Assembly: GCA_045602325.1 (NCBI GenBank)
Contig: JAZSBH010000083.1
Coordinates: 1-27,313, forward strand
Origin: CAMEON01 sp045602325
Lineage (GTDB): Bacteria > Bacillota > Clostridia > Oscillospirales > CAG-272
Reading direction: 5' to 3'
Length of the DNA stretch: 27,313 nucleotides
Part shown: piece by piece, positions 13,101 through 23,000 of the stretch
How the letters are laid out: every line of letters starts with the position of its first letter
Position numbering within the stretch: position 1 is the stretch's first letter
Translations under genes and position numbers: made by a program
The notes under the pieces: model-generated
Seen by the model: the letters and a program-made list of their open reading frames with translations, nothing else
Told to the model about the DNA's origin: nothing
Databases searched by the model: none

Positions 13101-15940
13101 TGGTGATCCACGATGATCTTGTTCTGGACATCCTTCATGGCGTTATTAAGCTCCTTGTAGATCTCAACCACGTCGTCGAACCAAATGTCGTAACGGATGG
13201 AGTAGTACTCACTCAGGTAGTAGTCCTCCTTCAGAAGCTGAGTGTTCTGATAGGACAGAGTAAAGTAAGGTGCAGCACCGTTCTCAATGGCCTTCAGCTT
13301 CGCGTAGTTCACGTCACCCTCCATGTTCAGAGGAGTGCCGGTGAAGTTCATGTAACCGTGGAGTACCACGCCGATGAAGGGCACGCTGTAGCTGGCCTTG
13401 ATGTAACGGCTGGAGTCAAGAGCAGCACCCAGGATATGATCCACGTACTGCCAGGTGTAAGCGTTACCGCCGTCCACCATGACATCGAGGGTGTCTTCCT
13501 TAGCACCCGAAATATACTCAAGAGCCTTATTGATAAAGCCCTTGGAGTCCTCACGGTTGTAAGGCTCATCCTCATCGAAGTCGGAGTTCAGGGTGTTACC
13601 CAGAGAACCGACAGAAATACCGGTCACGTTTTCGTAGGCCAGGTAATTCTCCATCAACTTCTCATAGAAGTGATCGAAGTAAGCGGGGGATACGGCCATC
13701 TTGAGGTAGCCGTAATATCTCTGCTGGGTCGCCATGTAGGGACGCTCCATGGTGTAGCGGTCGTCGATGGTTCTGACGGCGTGCTTTCTTGCGGAGAAGC
13801 CGTCGAACATTTCAGACCAGATCTGATAGGAGAACTCGAACTCGGGGAACAGCCCCAGCTCGCCATCCTTCAGATTCGCTGCGTAATCAAAGAGCTCCTG
13901 CATGGAGATATCCTCTTTCTCGCCCTTCTGCACTGCCTTTTCCCACTTCAAGCGGTAGGGCATGGTGCTGTAGAGCAAACCGCCGTTGGCATAACCGGTC
14001 AACTTGAAGTTGATGTTGGTTGCGCCTGCTTCGGACAGTTCCTCATACATGGTAATGACGTCCTCAGCCGAGGTCAAGGGTCTCATGACCTCCACGGGGA
14101 TGGACAGGATCTTCTCAATAGTTTCAGCAGCACCGAAGGACTCGATGTACAGAGGGATGTTGTCGGAAATCTCCTCGGCGGACAGGGCATTCAGTACACC
14201 CTTGTCAACCAGGTAATCGCGGTATGCCTTAGCCATACCTAGCCAGGAAGCCTCATACCAGTTATCGGCAGGCAGCTTCTTATCGGTAGCCTCGGTCTTA
14301 TCGGTCAGCATGACGTAGTGGATCTTGTAGTTACCAACGTACTTACGGTTGGAAACGACGGTCCACTCGCTGTTGGTACCGACCGAGATGGCGTCAGCGA
14401 TATTGTAGGAGTCCTTGGGACGGGGGTTGAAGTTCATCTGCACGGTGTCGTAGGGAGACAGCACACCGGCATGGTAGGTAACGAGCTCGGTCAGAGCGTC
14501 GCCTTCCTCGATGATAGCCACGTAACCGCGGCTGACAGTTACCTTCTCGGCCTCAGAGTTGTTGACAAGAGTGCCATACTTCTTCAGCACGGGAGAAGCA
14601 GAGTTACCCTCCTCCTGAGCCTTGAGAACACCGTCGTAGATCACGCCGCTGAGACGGGTGGTCTCATCTTCACCGGTGGCCTCGTTCATGGAGATACAGT
14701 CGTAGTAATCGGTATTCTCAACGATACCGAAGACGGGATAGCGGACAGCCTGCTGATAGGTACCGCTGATCTGGTGGTACGCATAGTCTACACCGTAGAT
14801 CTTGCTGGCTACGGTATAGGTATTCTGATCAGCCAGATCCTCGAACGCGAACAGCGCGCCGGAGCCATCGGGGTAGAAGGTGTAACCGCTGTAAGCATTG
14901 TTACCTGCACCCATGTAGGGCAGGACGCTCACGTTGGTCAGCTGGAACTTGGACTCGTTGAAGCGGATACCGTTGGCAGGCAGACGAACCGTGAAGCCGT
15001 CCTCATCCAGGGTATACTCCAGAGCCATCTTAAAGACGGGAGGGTTCTCCTCGTCGCCCGTGTACTCGGTGAGCTGATGGTCGTAGTCCATCTCCTCGTA
15101 GGAGTAGTTGGGGCAGGCAGTCTTGATGACCTCCTCGATCTTCTCGATTTCGGTGGTGGTAGCAGCCTTATCCAGGATGTAGATATCCATCTTATCTACG
15201 ATGGGGAATGCATCCAGCAGATCTTGCTTCAGACGGTCAGAGGAGCACTCATCGAGGTCCTTGTACACGAAGTAAGACATCTGCTTGCAGAGGTAGAAGG
15301 AAGCGGATGCGAGAGGATGGTTCTTCTCGTATCTGAACTTCTGAGCATCCTCGTAGGATACGCCGTAGTACTCCTCCATGGGAGCCTGAATGAGCTCCTC
15401 GAAACGGGACTTCTCGATCATACGGGGAACCAGACGTCTGGCCTCCTCACGACCGATGGTGTACTCGACACGGATACCGTTCTTGATATTCTTGACCTTG
15501 ATCTGGTCACGCATAGCGGCGTACTCGAAGCTGGAGTACACTCTCTCACGTCCGTTCTCATCGAACTTAACGATGATCTGGGACATGATCTCATTCTTTA
15601 CGCTATCGGAGGCGGTAGCCGCACCGACGTCGTAGGGGTTGGTGAAGAGGATCTGACCGGTAGTCAGGTCCTTGACGGCAACTTCACCCGAAGTCTCCAA
15701 CGCATAGATGGAGTAGTTGCCTTTAGTCGTCATCAACTTCATGGTCTCCAGCTTTTCTTCGGGAGATCCGTAGATCTCGGTGAAGAGATAGTCCACAGAA
15801 GTGGTCTCCTCCTCAGCCACCGAAGAAGACTCGCCGGCAGCATCCTCAGCCGCTACGGGAATGACAGACAGGCTTGTCATTACACCGAACAGCATCAGAA
15901 CGGCCAAGAAGAGTGACATGAGTTTTTTGAAATTCATCAT
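10163..15940 (-). CDS. Giant secreted DUF5696-type protein with large helical insertion
   Basis: A 1925-aa exported protein. The signal peptide is 1-31 (hydrophobic 7-28, cleavage near VAA-ED), with no lipobox and no C-terminal anchor. A beta-rich region (about 45-560) contains YSGYTFYPDGSGALFAF (350-366). A TIM-barrel-like region (about 590-960) carries acidic motifs FPEFEF (698-703), NSDFDEDE (785-792) and DVMVDGG (819-825); I recognise this layout as the DUF5696 family found beside sugar ABC genes, which looks glycosidase-like. Residues about 985-1860 are an acidic helical region with degenerate repeats. The last about 58 residues return to beta strands. The start ATG 15938-15940 follows AGGAG by 7 bases; a second ATG is adjacent. 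Activity is unproven. Confidence 0.88.
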   Translation of the reverse strand: MMNFKKLMSLFLAVLMLFGVMTSLSVIPVAAEDAAGESSSVAEEETTSVDYLFTEIYGSPEEKLETMKLMTTKGNYSIYALETSGEVAVKDLTTGQILFTNPYDVGAATASDSVKNEIMSQIIVKFDENGRERVYSSFEYAAMRDQIKVKNIKNGIRVEYTIGREEARRLVPRMIEKSRFEELIQAPMEEYYGVSYEDAQKFRYEKNHPLASASFYLCKQMSYFVYKDLDECSSDRLKQDLLDAFPIVDKMDIYILDKAATTTEIEKIEEVIKTACPNYSYEEMDYDHQLTEYTGDEENPPVFKMALEYTLDEDGFTVRLPANGIRFNESKFQLTNVSVLPYMGAGNNAYSGYTFYPDGSGALFAFEDLADQNTYTVASKIYGVDYAYHQISGTYQQAVRYPVFGIVENTDYYDCISMNEATGEDETTRLSGVIYDGVLKAQEEGNSASPVLKKYGTLVNNSEAEKVTVSRGYVAIIEEGDALTELVTYHAGVLSPYDTVQMNFNPRPKDSYNIADAISVGTNSEWTVVSNRKYVGNYKIHYVMLTDKTEATDKKLPADNWYEASWLGMAKAYRDYLVDKGVLNALSAEEISDNIPLYIESFGAAETIEKILSIPVEVMRPLTSAEDVITMYEELSEAGATNINFKLTGYANGGLLYSTMPYRLKWEKAVQKGEKEDISMQELFDYAANLKDGELGLFPEFEFSYQIWSEMFDGFSARKHAVRTIDDRYTMERPYMATQQRYYGYLKMAVSPAYFDHFYEKLMENYLAYENVTGISVGSLGNTLNSDFDEDEPYNREDSKGFINKALEYISGAKEDTLDVMVDGGNAYTWQYVDHILGAALDSSRYIKASYSVPFIGVVLHGYMNFTGTPLNMEGDVNYAKLKAIENGAAPYFTLSYQNTQLLKEDYYLSEYYSIRYDIWFDDVVEIYKELNNAMKDVQNKIIVDHQFLSGMRVPDVDELDRDTDQALDSIMDFLDNKAEYEAKQKSEAVADARDKIASVEVAAEKFVKDYIAYYSGISGAAYYYVTGDRSFERRFASYVEAKDAYDAAVTKYEAADEEGKKALENALATSEATHRQALGQLRTYIRNVGRAIQTIEIEYATLSQLLKDAQSGSLLINSTEGCPQSIIDEIAVQLANTEKFMAEQLGVKFDLTVDKAEVDTFLRTHISTLIFSAYGEANHSSTGVVGKAENLYKMLATEDYGLLISELDILRYLDANREMTDDELIAKYGLKADKSSVDGLILFVKELLGESYQFDPIIANMENGIENNIRDYFVSMLYTTVTGLSDSSIVASLNFVPTRLNDSGRLVPNTANINTVTGSIDKEIKALLLDSKTGAINNVTDGNYALYSLITEEQMTELIDKAVEIIRQNTRTEDNIIPADKAIEYATPDTMRDDLRAYIESSYYKEVIGILDPGTEVKLNVQTVSSKTDSSMEMLVALRNAAYGDIDATTKYETYVQKMLADADLKAALDGMNETLKGAYGDVRGELEKAYLKVFATAVLGKDKAPSVGSAIRVELQPDPENEGETKEVKINLKDEVADLVTDERIASLTFDNVDELIAEVEALHEQYTLADDYDVHSRSAEYVYYYLLKSLADSETDSYYYDAQMAKMDATVRAEVVKNSAAILAALPENFTKYQLHDAIMASFADSENSVYDFVAAVAAEITHVAEGKNTIEDDVLAYYCYSLLNSFEGYSLGDAPTVSINGTSTKVSNALKILDADLKDRIPLMIAEARSTAKRGEMPNYALSSFKNDQEMDAIANELVDALIKALFAEESERATLAPEVRAYVEHAYYIAVLERLDADSLPAFHVSEIYGSTLYTAATELKELMYYFVTAKTDMTAADIDKLIGDPRKDSGNGDGEEDETSRYLSDDGRIVSVTYGDKNADGSYSAYKTFILNYNNFSVSVVYEDVTYTIPAYGYVIVMH

Positions 15941-15959
15941 TCGTAATCTCCTATTTGCG

Positions 15960-18119
15960 TTATAGTCTGTACTGGATCTCGGTAACGATATTGGTAACCA
16001 GACTGACAATCTTTCCGACGAGAGTGGTGAACAGGACGGCAAGGAACATGATGAAGACCATGCCGACGACGGTACCGAGGACCGTGATCACGTTCTTACC
16101 CATAGAGTAGTCATGAGTGACCATGGTTCCGAAGAATACCAACAGACCCAGCCAGATAAAGGCGAAGCTGCTGATGAATCCGATGATATCGGTCTCGGTA
16201 GTGATACAGAAGTTGGAATAGATGGTAGTGGGAATGACCAACAGCGGAATGGGGATCAAAGAGTAGCTGCAAGCGATGAAAATATCCTTGAAGCTGCCTT
16301 CGCCCTCGAACAGGGTGGTCAAACACCAGTTAGCCAGCACGAACAGGAACAGGGGAACCAGTACGCCCAGAACCTGAGCCCAGACGCTGGCCAGGCTGGC
16401 CATGGGATCCAACAGATAGCCCTGACCGATCGCCTGGTAGTAGAAGGTGGCAATGGCGAGCACGATGAAGAAGATAGCGCCGCGGATGGAGCCTCTCTTT
16501 TCGTGCTTCAGATCCCAGAAGCCATCGAAGGGGTGGAAGATAACGTGGAAGCCGTAAGCGATCTCCTGGCCGAAGGTTCTCTTCTTACCGGAAACGGCGA
16601 CCTTACGGTTGATCTTGCCCATCCACTTGAAGAAGAGGGCGACAAGCACGATCAGACCCACAATGAGGAGGATGAGCAACAGGAAGTAGGTGGACATCCA
16701 CTCCTTACGGATCTCCTTGTAGGAGTTGGACCAGTTGTCGGTGTCGTAAGCCGCCTCGAAGTAGGACAGGGAGTTTGCGTAGTCCTTGTTTCGGTACATA
16801 GCCTGACCGATACCGACGTAAGCAGAGTCGAAGTTGGAGTTACGCTTCAGCACGTCAGTCCAGAGGTCGATCGCCAGGTCGAAGTCCTGGGTACTCTCGG
16901 CTGCGATAGCCTGAAGAAGGATCTTACCGTACTCGGTCTGCTGGAAGACGGTGATGTTGTCGTTGGTCTTATCCAGGATCAGCATATTGGTGCCCTGGTA
17001 AGCAATTGCCTCAATGGAGCCCAGGTTACCCAGCATGGTACCGTTATCACCGAAGGCAAACAGGAGGTTACCGTCGAAGTCGTAGGTGTAGATACGGTTA
17101 CGCTTCTCGTCGATGATGGACCAGGTATTCTCGGGGCCGACGGCAGCGTCAATGATGGTAGAAACGCCGCGGATATCGTCGGTAGTGCGGGTAGAGAAGT
17201 CTACCTCACCGGCGGGCATCCAGAAGCCGTTACGCCGCATGATCTCGGTACCGTTGGCGTTCAGGAGCTTAACGGGGGAGTTGGTACCGGACTTATCCTT
17301 ACCGGTGATGGCTCCCTGTACGGCACCCTCCTCGATGGTAGAGGTGGTGACGTAAACCAGGTTCATATTCTTGTTGATGGCGATGTTGTTAAACTCGGTG
17401 GACACCTTCTGCTCGGAAGCCTCACGCTGCTCCTTGGTCTGGAAGCGGCGCCAGATGATCTCCCATGCGGACATCTGGACGGCCTGAGCACCGATGAAAC
17501 CGGTGAACTCACCCTCATCGGTCATGACGATGATACCCTGGTAGGTGGTGGAGGATACGACGTAGAGACGGTTGTAAGCGTCCACGGCCATAGCCACAGG
17601 CTTATACACAGACTCCTCGTCAAACAGGGAGGATTCGGGCTCCTCGATGATGCGCTGGAACTCACCGTTCTCATCGAAGACCACGATACGGTTGGAGCCG
17701 GTATCGCAGACCCAGATCAGCTTGCCGTACTTTTCGTTGGGCTCACTGACAAACACGCCCTGGGGAGCAGCCAGGCTATCCGGCACGCCCTGGTCGTTGG
17801 AGAAGGTGGTGATGGCGAACTTGAACTTGTAGTACTGGTCCAGCACCACGATACGGTTGTTACCGGTATCGGCAATATAGACGTTACCGGCTTCGTCGGT
17901 GATCATGTCGCCGGGATTCTCGATGGGGAGCTCCAGGCCCATGTCTTCCGAGTTGACCGCCTTAATGGCGGTGTAGGCATCGGGAGAATACAGTGCTTTG
18001 CCCTTTACGCTATACGTGTAGGTCTGGTACGCCGAGCTGGCGCCTGCGGTCACGCAGAGAGAGGTGACGATCAGCAGGAGCGCGAAGAAGGTACACAGAA
18101 TTTTATTGAATTTCTTCAT
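15960..18119 (-). CDS. NHL propeller-TPR-Yip1 membrane protein
   Basis: A 719-aa protein of unknown function. It has a signal peptide (1-28). An NHL beta-propeller follows (about 60-395) with blades such as NVYIADTGNNRIVVLD and LIWVCDTGSNRIVVFDENG. A TPR-like segment (about 405-465) and a membrane helix (477-498) come next. The C-terminal half (about 515-710) is a Yip1-type domain with about five helices. The propeller and TPR should therefore face outside and the Yip1 part sits in the membrane. NHL propellers typically bind protein or glycan partners. It lies between permease pair 1 and the giant protein with 19-22 base gaps, which suggests a scaffold or assembly role. AAGGAGG precedes the start. 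Confidence 0.88.
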   Translation of the reverse strand: MKKFNKILCTFFALLLIVTSLCVTAGASSAYQTYTYSVKGKALYSPDAYTAIKAVNSEDMGLELPIENPGDMITDEAGNVYIADTGNNRIVVLDQYYKFKFAITTFSNDQGVPDSLAAPQGVFVSEPNEKYGKLIWVCDTGSNRIVVFDENGEFQRIIEEPESSLFDEESVYKPVAMAVDAYNRLYVVSSTTYQGIIVMTDEGEFTGFIGAQAVQMSAWEIIWRRFQTKEQREASEQKVSTEFNNIAINKNMNLVYVTTSTIEEGAVQGAITGKDKSGTNSPVKLLNANGTEIMRRNGFWMPAGEVDFSTRTTDDIRGVSTIIDAAVGPENTWSIIDEKRNRIYTYDFDGNLLFAFGDNGTMLGNLGSIEAIAYQGTNMLILDKTNDNITVFQQTEYGKILLQAIAAESTQDFDLAIDLWTDVLKRNSNFDSAYVGIGQAMYRNKDYANSLSYFEAAYDTDNWSNSYKEIRKEWMSTYFLLLILLIVGLIVLVALFFKWMGKINRKVAVSGKKRTFGQEIAYGFHVIFHPFDGFWDLKHEKRGSIRGAIFFIVLAIATFYYQAIGQGYLLDPMASLASVWAQVLGVLVPLFLFVLANWCLTTLFEGEGSFKDIFIACSYSLIPIPLLVIPTTIYSNFCITTETDIIGFISSFAFIWLGLLVFFGTMVTHDYSMGKNVITVLGTVVGMVFIMFLAVLFTTLVGKIVSLVTNIVTEIQYRL

Positions 18120-18141
18120 TATTATATATACCTCCTTACGA

Positions 18142-19014
18142 TTAGTCCTTCATACCCGACGAACCCATGGTTTCGATGATGTTCGACTGGGAAATGATGA
18201 ATATGATAATGGGAACCAGCATCATAATGACCTGGGAAGCAGCCGAAGCACCTGCACGCTTGATACCGCCCGCGGTGATCTGACCGATGGCGTAGTTGAA
18301 GGACTTGTACTGCTCGGAATAGATGTACATGGACGCACCTGCGTTCCACAGACCCTGGAAGGAATAAATGATCAGGGTCAGCCAAGCGGGCTTAACCATG
18401 GGCATTGCGATAACCCAGAAGATCTTCAGCTCCTTGGCACCGTCCAAACGTGCCGACTCAAGCACCGAGTCGTTGACGTTGGTGTCCATAAACTGCTTCA
18501 TGAGGTACAGACCCAGAGAGCCGCACCACGCGGGCACGATCAGTGCCAGGTAGGAGTCCAGCCAATGGAGGGCAGACATCAGAATGAAGGAGGTAATGGC
18601 AGTAACGGTTGCGTTGAACATCAGGGACATCTGAACCGTCTGGAACATGAAGTTCCGGCCGGGGAACTTGATCTTTGCCAGGGCGTATGCGGCCAGGGAG
18701 GCAAGGAACAGGTGACCGGCGGTACCGGCAACGGCTACCAGCACGGTGTTAAAGATGTAACGGGAGAAGGGCACCCAGGAAATGTTCATCAAGGTGAACA
18801 GATCCTTGAAGTTACGAAGAGTGGGGGACATAACGTAGAAACGAGGGGGGTACATCCACAGCTCATCCAGAGGCTTCAGAGACTGCATGACAACGTAGAC
18901 CATGGGCAGGAACATGAATGCGCCCAGAATGACAAGGATGACCGTAATACCGGCGTCGCCGCCCGCGGAGCGGGCGAGCACGACCTTATGCTTTCTTGTT
19001 CTTAATTTTGCCAT
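18142..19014 (-). CDS. Sugar ABC permease, MalG-like (pair 1)
   Basis: A 290-aa permease of normal MalG/ThuG length with six expected helices. The EAA loop is ESARLDGAKELKIFWVIAMPMVKP. The start codon lies one base after the stop codon of the MalF-like partner (TGA-T-ATG on the minus strand), so the two are translationally coupled and probably form a heterodimer. An ATPase of the MsmX/MalK type must come from elsewhere. Confidence 0.95.
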   Translation of the reverse strand: MAKLRTRKHKVVLARSAGGDAGITVILVILGAFMFLPMVYVVMQSLKPLDELWMYPPRFYVMSPTLRNFKDLFTLMNISWVPFSRYIFNTVLVAVAGTAGHLFLASLAAYALAKIKFPGRNFMFQTVQMSLMFNATVTAITSFILMSALHWLDSYLALIVPAWCGSLGLYLMKQFMDTNVNDSVLESARLDGAKELKIFWVIAMPMVKPAWLTLIIYSFQGLWNAGASMYIYSEQYKSFNYAIGQITAGGIKRAGASAASQVIMMLVPIIIFIISQSNIIETMGSSGMKD

Positions 19015-19015
19015 A

Positions 19016-19960
19016 TCAAGTACCTATCTTCGAAAGTAGTCTCTTAACGAGCATGTTGGCGCCGATCATCATGAGGAACAGGATCACCGCGATAGCGGAC
19101 GAATAACCGATCTCGTAACGGGCTCCACCATAGTCACTCAAATGGTGCATGATGGTATGAGCACAGTAGTTGACCGAGGGGAAACCTGCCAGTGCATCAA
19201 CGATACCACCGAAACCGAAGGAGCCGGTGATAGCCATGATTGCACCGAACATCAGCTGGGGCTTCATGGAAGGCAGGGTGATGTAGTAGAGCTCCTGCCA
19301 ACGGTTCTTAACACCGTCCACGGCACCTGCCTCAAAGAGGGCGCGGTCGATACCCTGCAAACCTGCGATGAAGGACAGAAAGGAGGTACCGAGGGACGTC
19401 CACAGGGAGACGATGATACACAGGGGCATGACGTAGGTCTCATCCTTGAACCAGTTGATCTCGGTCTCGATGATACCCAGCTTCATAAGGGTTGCGTTTG
19501 CCCAACCGTAGGAGTCGGACGAGAACAGGGTACCCCAGATCAGGTACACCTGACCCGAAATGGAAGGTGCGTAGAAGACCAGGGTAACCAGCGCGCGGAT
19601 CTTGGGAGGCAGCTCGTTGATGAGCCATGCGTCCAGGAAGGACATGATGTAGGACGAGGGGCCGACGATCGCGGCGAAGATAAAGGTGTTCTTAATAGCG
19701 ATGAGGAAGATATCGTCATCGAAGAACAGGGTAACGTAGTTTTTCAGCCAGACGATGTTGGGCCATTCCAACATGTTAAAGTCTGTAAAGCTGATGACGA
19801 TGGACAGCACGACCGGCACGACGGTAAAGAGGGTGAACAGAATCATGTAGGGGGCAACCATAAGGTAGGCGACCCAGTTCTGTCTGATCTCTTTGAGCTT
19901 CCATTGAGTTTTGGTCAGCTCACGCGAGGCGGCTTGCTTTGAAGCCTGTTTTGTAGCCAT
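19016..19960 (-). CDS. Sugar ABC permease, MalF-like (pair 1)
   Basis: A 314-aa permease. A Lys/Gln-rich cytoplasmic start is followed by about six helices beginning WVAYLMVAPYMILFTLF. The EAA loop is EAGAVDGVKNRWQELYYITLPSMKP. SFLSFIAGLQGI is the typical helix preceding it. It follows the solute-binding protein gene by 50 bases with AGGAGA upstream, and is coupled to the downstream MalG-like gene. Being next to the binding protein makes it the likeliest direct partner. Confidence 0.95.
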   Translation of the reverse strand: MATKQASKQAASRELTKTQWKLKEIRQNWVAYLMVAPYMILFTLFTVVPVVLSIVISFTDFNMLEWPNIVWLKNYVTLFFDDDIFLIAIKNTFIFAAIVGPSSYIMSFLDAWLINELPPKIRALVTLVFYAPSISGQVYLIWGTLFSSDSYGWANATLMKLGIIETEINWFKDETYVMPLCIIVSLWTSLGTSFLSFIAGLQGIDRALFEAGAVDGVKNRWQELYYITLPSMKPQLMFGAIMAITGSFGFGGIVDALAGFPSVNYCAHTIMHHLSDYGGARYEIGYSSAIAVILFLMMIGANMLVKRLLSKIGT

Positions 19961-20010
19961 TTACTCTCTCTCCTTATTTAGATTAAAATGAAGGGAAAAA
20001 TCCGAGGGGA

Positions 20011-23000
20011 TCAAACACCGGTCAGGCGGGCGGCATCCTCCAGGAAGCCAACCATGCACTTGAGCTGGGTTGCCAGCAGTTCGGTGTTCTTATAGACCTC
20101 GTAGGAGAAGCAGTTACGGATCTTCTTCTTCTCGGCCTTGGTCAGGCTGGTATCGGTCATATCGTAGCCCATGACCTCGTTTCTGTCAGCGATGAACTTG
20201 GAACCATCGGGATCAAGCTTTTCATACAGAGTCTGGGCAGCCTGAGCAGCAAACGCCAGTTCAGCGGCGTCATCGCTTCTGGTAGCCCTCTCGATCTGAT
20301 CCATCAGATCCTCGTACTCAGCCTTGAACTCGTCATTCTCGCGGATGTAACCAACCAAAGCGTTGATCTGTGCCAGACGCTTGGTGAGCAGATCCTTGTA
20401 GCTCACACCGTCCTCGGTGAGAGTCTCCAGATAGAACTCGTTACGCTTACGCTCGATCTCTTTATTAATGGTAGCAATGTGACTGAGCATTGCATCCGAG
20501 GGATTCGCCTTATCGTTATAGGCGCTCAGGAATGCGAAGTTGGTGTAACGGTCGATGATGTAGGCACCGGGGTAGTTAGGCACAGAACCCAGGTTGTTGA
20601 ACTGGAGCTGTACCTGCTCATACTCGGCAGTGGTCCAAGGCAGGGAGGACAGAGCGTTCTTATTGGAAACGGCCTGCTTAGCGGAGGGACCCATGATTGC
20701 AACCATCTCATTGGAGAAGCTGACCTGGAAATCCTCACCGGTGTACCACATCATGAATCTCCAAGAGTTCTCGATCTTATCGCAGCCCTTCACCATAACA
20801 GTGGCGGACACACCGGAAATAGACACGTTGTTGATGGAGCCGTCAGCCTGGATCTCACCGGGCAGAGGCATGAACTCCCATTTACCGTTGATTTCGGTTG
20901 CGAAGACCTTGAGCTGGTTGTACACACCGGTGTAGTCACCGAGCAGAATGGGCATCTCACCGGTACGGAAACGGTTGGCTGCGTCGTACTGGTAGGGGAA
21001 GGAGTACATGGTGAACAGGTTACACATCTTCTCGAAGGAAGCCAGACCCAGCTTGGAATCCAGATTGATGCGCATACCGTCATCGGCGAACAGGTCGCCG
21101 CCCTGCTGATACAGGAAGATCTTATAGGCGGTAGGAAGACCGATCTGCATGTTGTTTGCCTGCAGGGTAGGAATGGTGGCCATCAGGTCATCCCAGCTCT
21201 TGGGAACCTCCAGGCCAAGGTCAGCCAGAATGTCGATACGGACGAACATCATGGGGAAGGACTGTGCCTCGGGCAGACCGTAGTAGTGCATCTGCTCATC
21301 GGCGTCCTCGATACCAAGAACGATCATAGCGGCTTCATTGAAGTTGTTCTTGGTGAAGGAGTCAAAGCTCTCAATGACAATGGGTTTTTTATTGTCATCC
21401 GTGACTACCTCGCCTTTCTCATCCTTGAGCGTGTAGCCGCCCATGTTCTCAATATTCAAGAGAGCGGAACGGATGGCGTAGTTAATTACGTCACCCTGAC
21501 CCAGACCCAGGTAAACGTCAGGGCCGGAGTCTGCCAGGATGGAAGGAAGCAGGGTACCGCCGGCGACCAACTTCAGGTCGATGGCGATGTTGTTGGTCTT
21601 GGGAGTAAAGTCGTTGTTGATGAGGTTACGGATAACCTGGGACTGGTCGCGGGCGGTTGCCAGCCAGACCTCGGTGGCCTTCTCATCGGTCTCCTCCAGA
21701 GCACCCATGCTGTTGTAGTCACGGAAGAAAGACTGCCAGAAGCCCTTGACCTCGTGGATAAAGGACTGGAAGAAGTTGGGCTCAGCCTTAGGCTCGGCAG
21801 CGCCCTTGGGCTGGATCATGATGTAATCAAGCTGCAGAGGCTGGGTCTGTGCGTCGGACAGGAAGGTACCCAGCGTACCGATGTAGGTCTTGAGGTTGGT
21901 CAAGTTCTTGGCCACCTCATCGTCATCCTGACCCATCTCCTCCAGCAAACGCGCGACCTTTTCCAGGGTTGCCACGTTGGAGGACTTCTCGCCGGCGATA
22001 TCGGTCAGCTCCTTGGCCAGATTCTCCAGATTGCGGGACTGAATGACCATATCGATCATGGTGTCGGGCATGACCTGGGAGAAACCGTAGTCACGGTAGC
22101 TGTCGGGGGTGATACCGGTGAGCTTGATGATGTTCAGGTAGTCGTTGTTGATGGCATTCAGGATATCCTCAACCTGGCGAACCACGTCGCCCATCTTACC
22201 CAGAGTAACCTCGAAGCGGATGGTATAAACTACATCCTTCTCGAGATACACACTGTAGGTGATCTGCTCGTCATCCTCATTGATCTCGCCGTCGCCGTTG
22301 GTATCAACGTCGCCACCGGCCATCTGGGTGACCTGCCAGTTATCGTCGTAATTGTAGACCAGCTTGAGTGCCTCCTCGAAGGGAGCGCCGTTGTAGTAAC
22401 CGTCGGCACCCTCAGCCAGGCCCTCGCTGTAGAGGTACATGGAACGGCAGGTGTACATACCGTCCAGAATGTTCTGGCGGAAGCGGGAGACGATGTCGTA
22501 CATGCCCGAAGAACCGACCTTGAAGCGGTACTCCACCCACTGACCAGCGGTTGCCCACTTCTCACCGCCGATGGTGTTCAGCACGGAGCAGGTAACGTCG
22601 GTGGGAGAGTTGATGGCGCAGGAGCGATCCTCAACGGGGTAGATGGTCTTGTTGGACATGACGGTCGCCAACTCGGCCTCGATCTTGATGGTATCCTGAC
22701 CGATGGGCTTGTCGGCGTACTTCTTTGCGTAGTCAGCATAAGAAATGGTGTCCTCAAGGGGATACAGGGTGATGGCCTTGATGGACATGGGCTCGTTCTG
22801 GCCTTCCAAGGTGATCTTAACGTCGCCCTTCTCCAGCACGAACTCAAAGTTGTCGGTGTAGTAGCCGCTGGAATCCTTCAAATAATAAGTCATCCACCGA
22901 GCCTCGTCCGTGGTAGTGGGACGAATTTCGTTGTTGGTGATGTCGCGCTGGAAGAAACGAACGCCGTACTCGTCAGCGAATTCAGACATCGCCTCGGTCA

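Noticed and set aside
10943..14242. 1099-aa open frame on the plus strand inside the giant gene, and similar long frames at 14318-15916, 16113-18179 and 20479-23820
   Set aside because: All are mirror frames of strongly biased minus-strand genes and show no recognisable protein features or ribosome binding sites. The minus-strand products have signal peptides and known folds.
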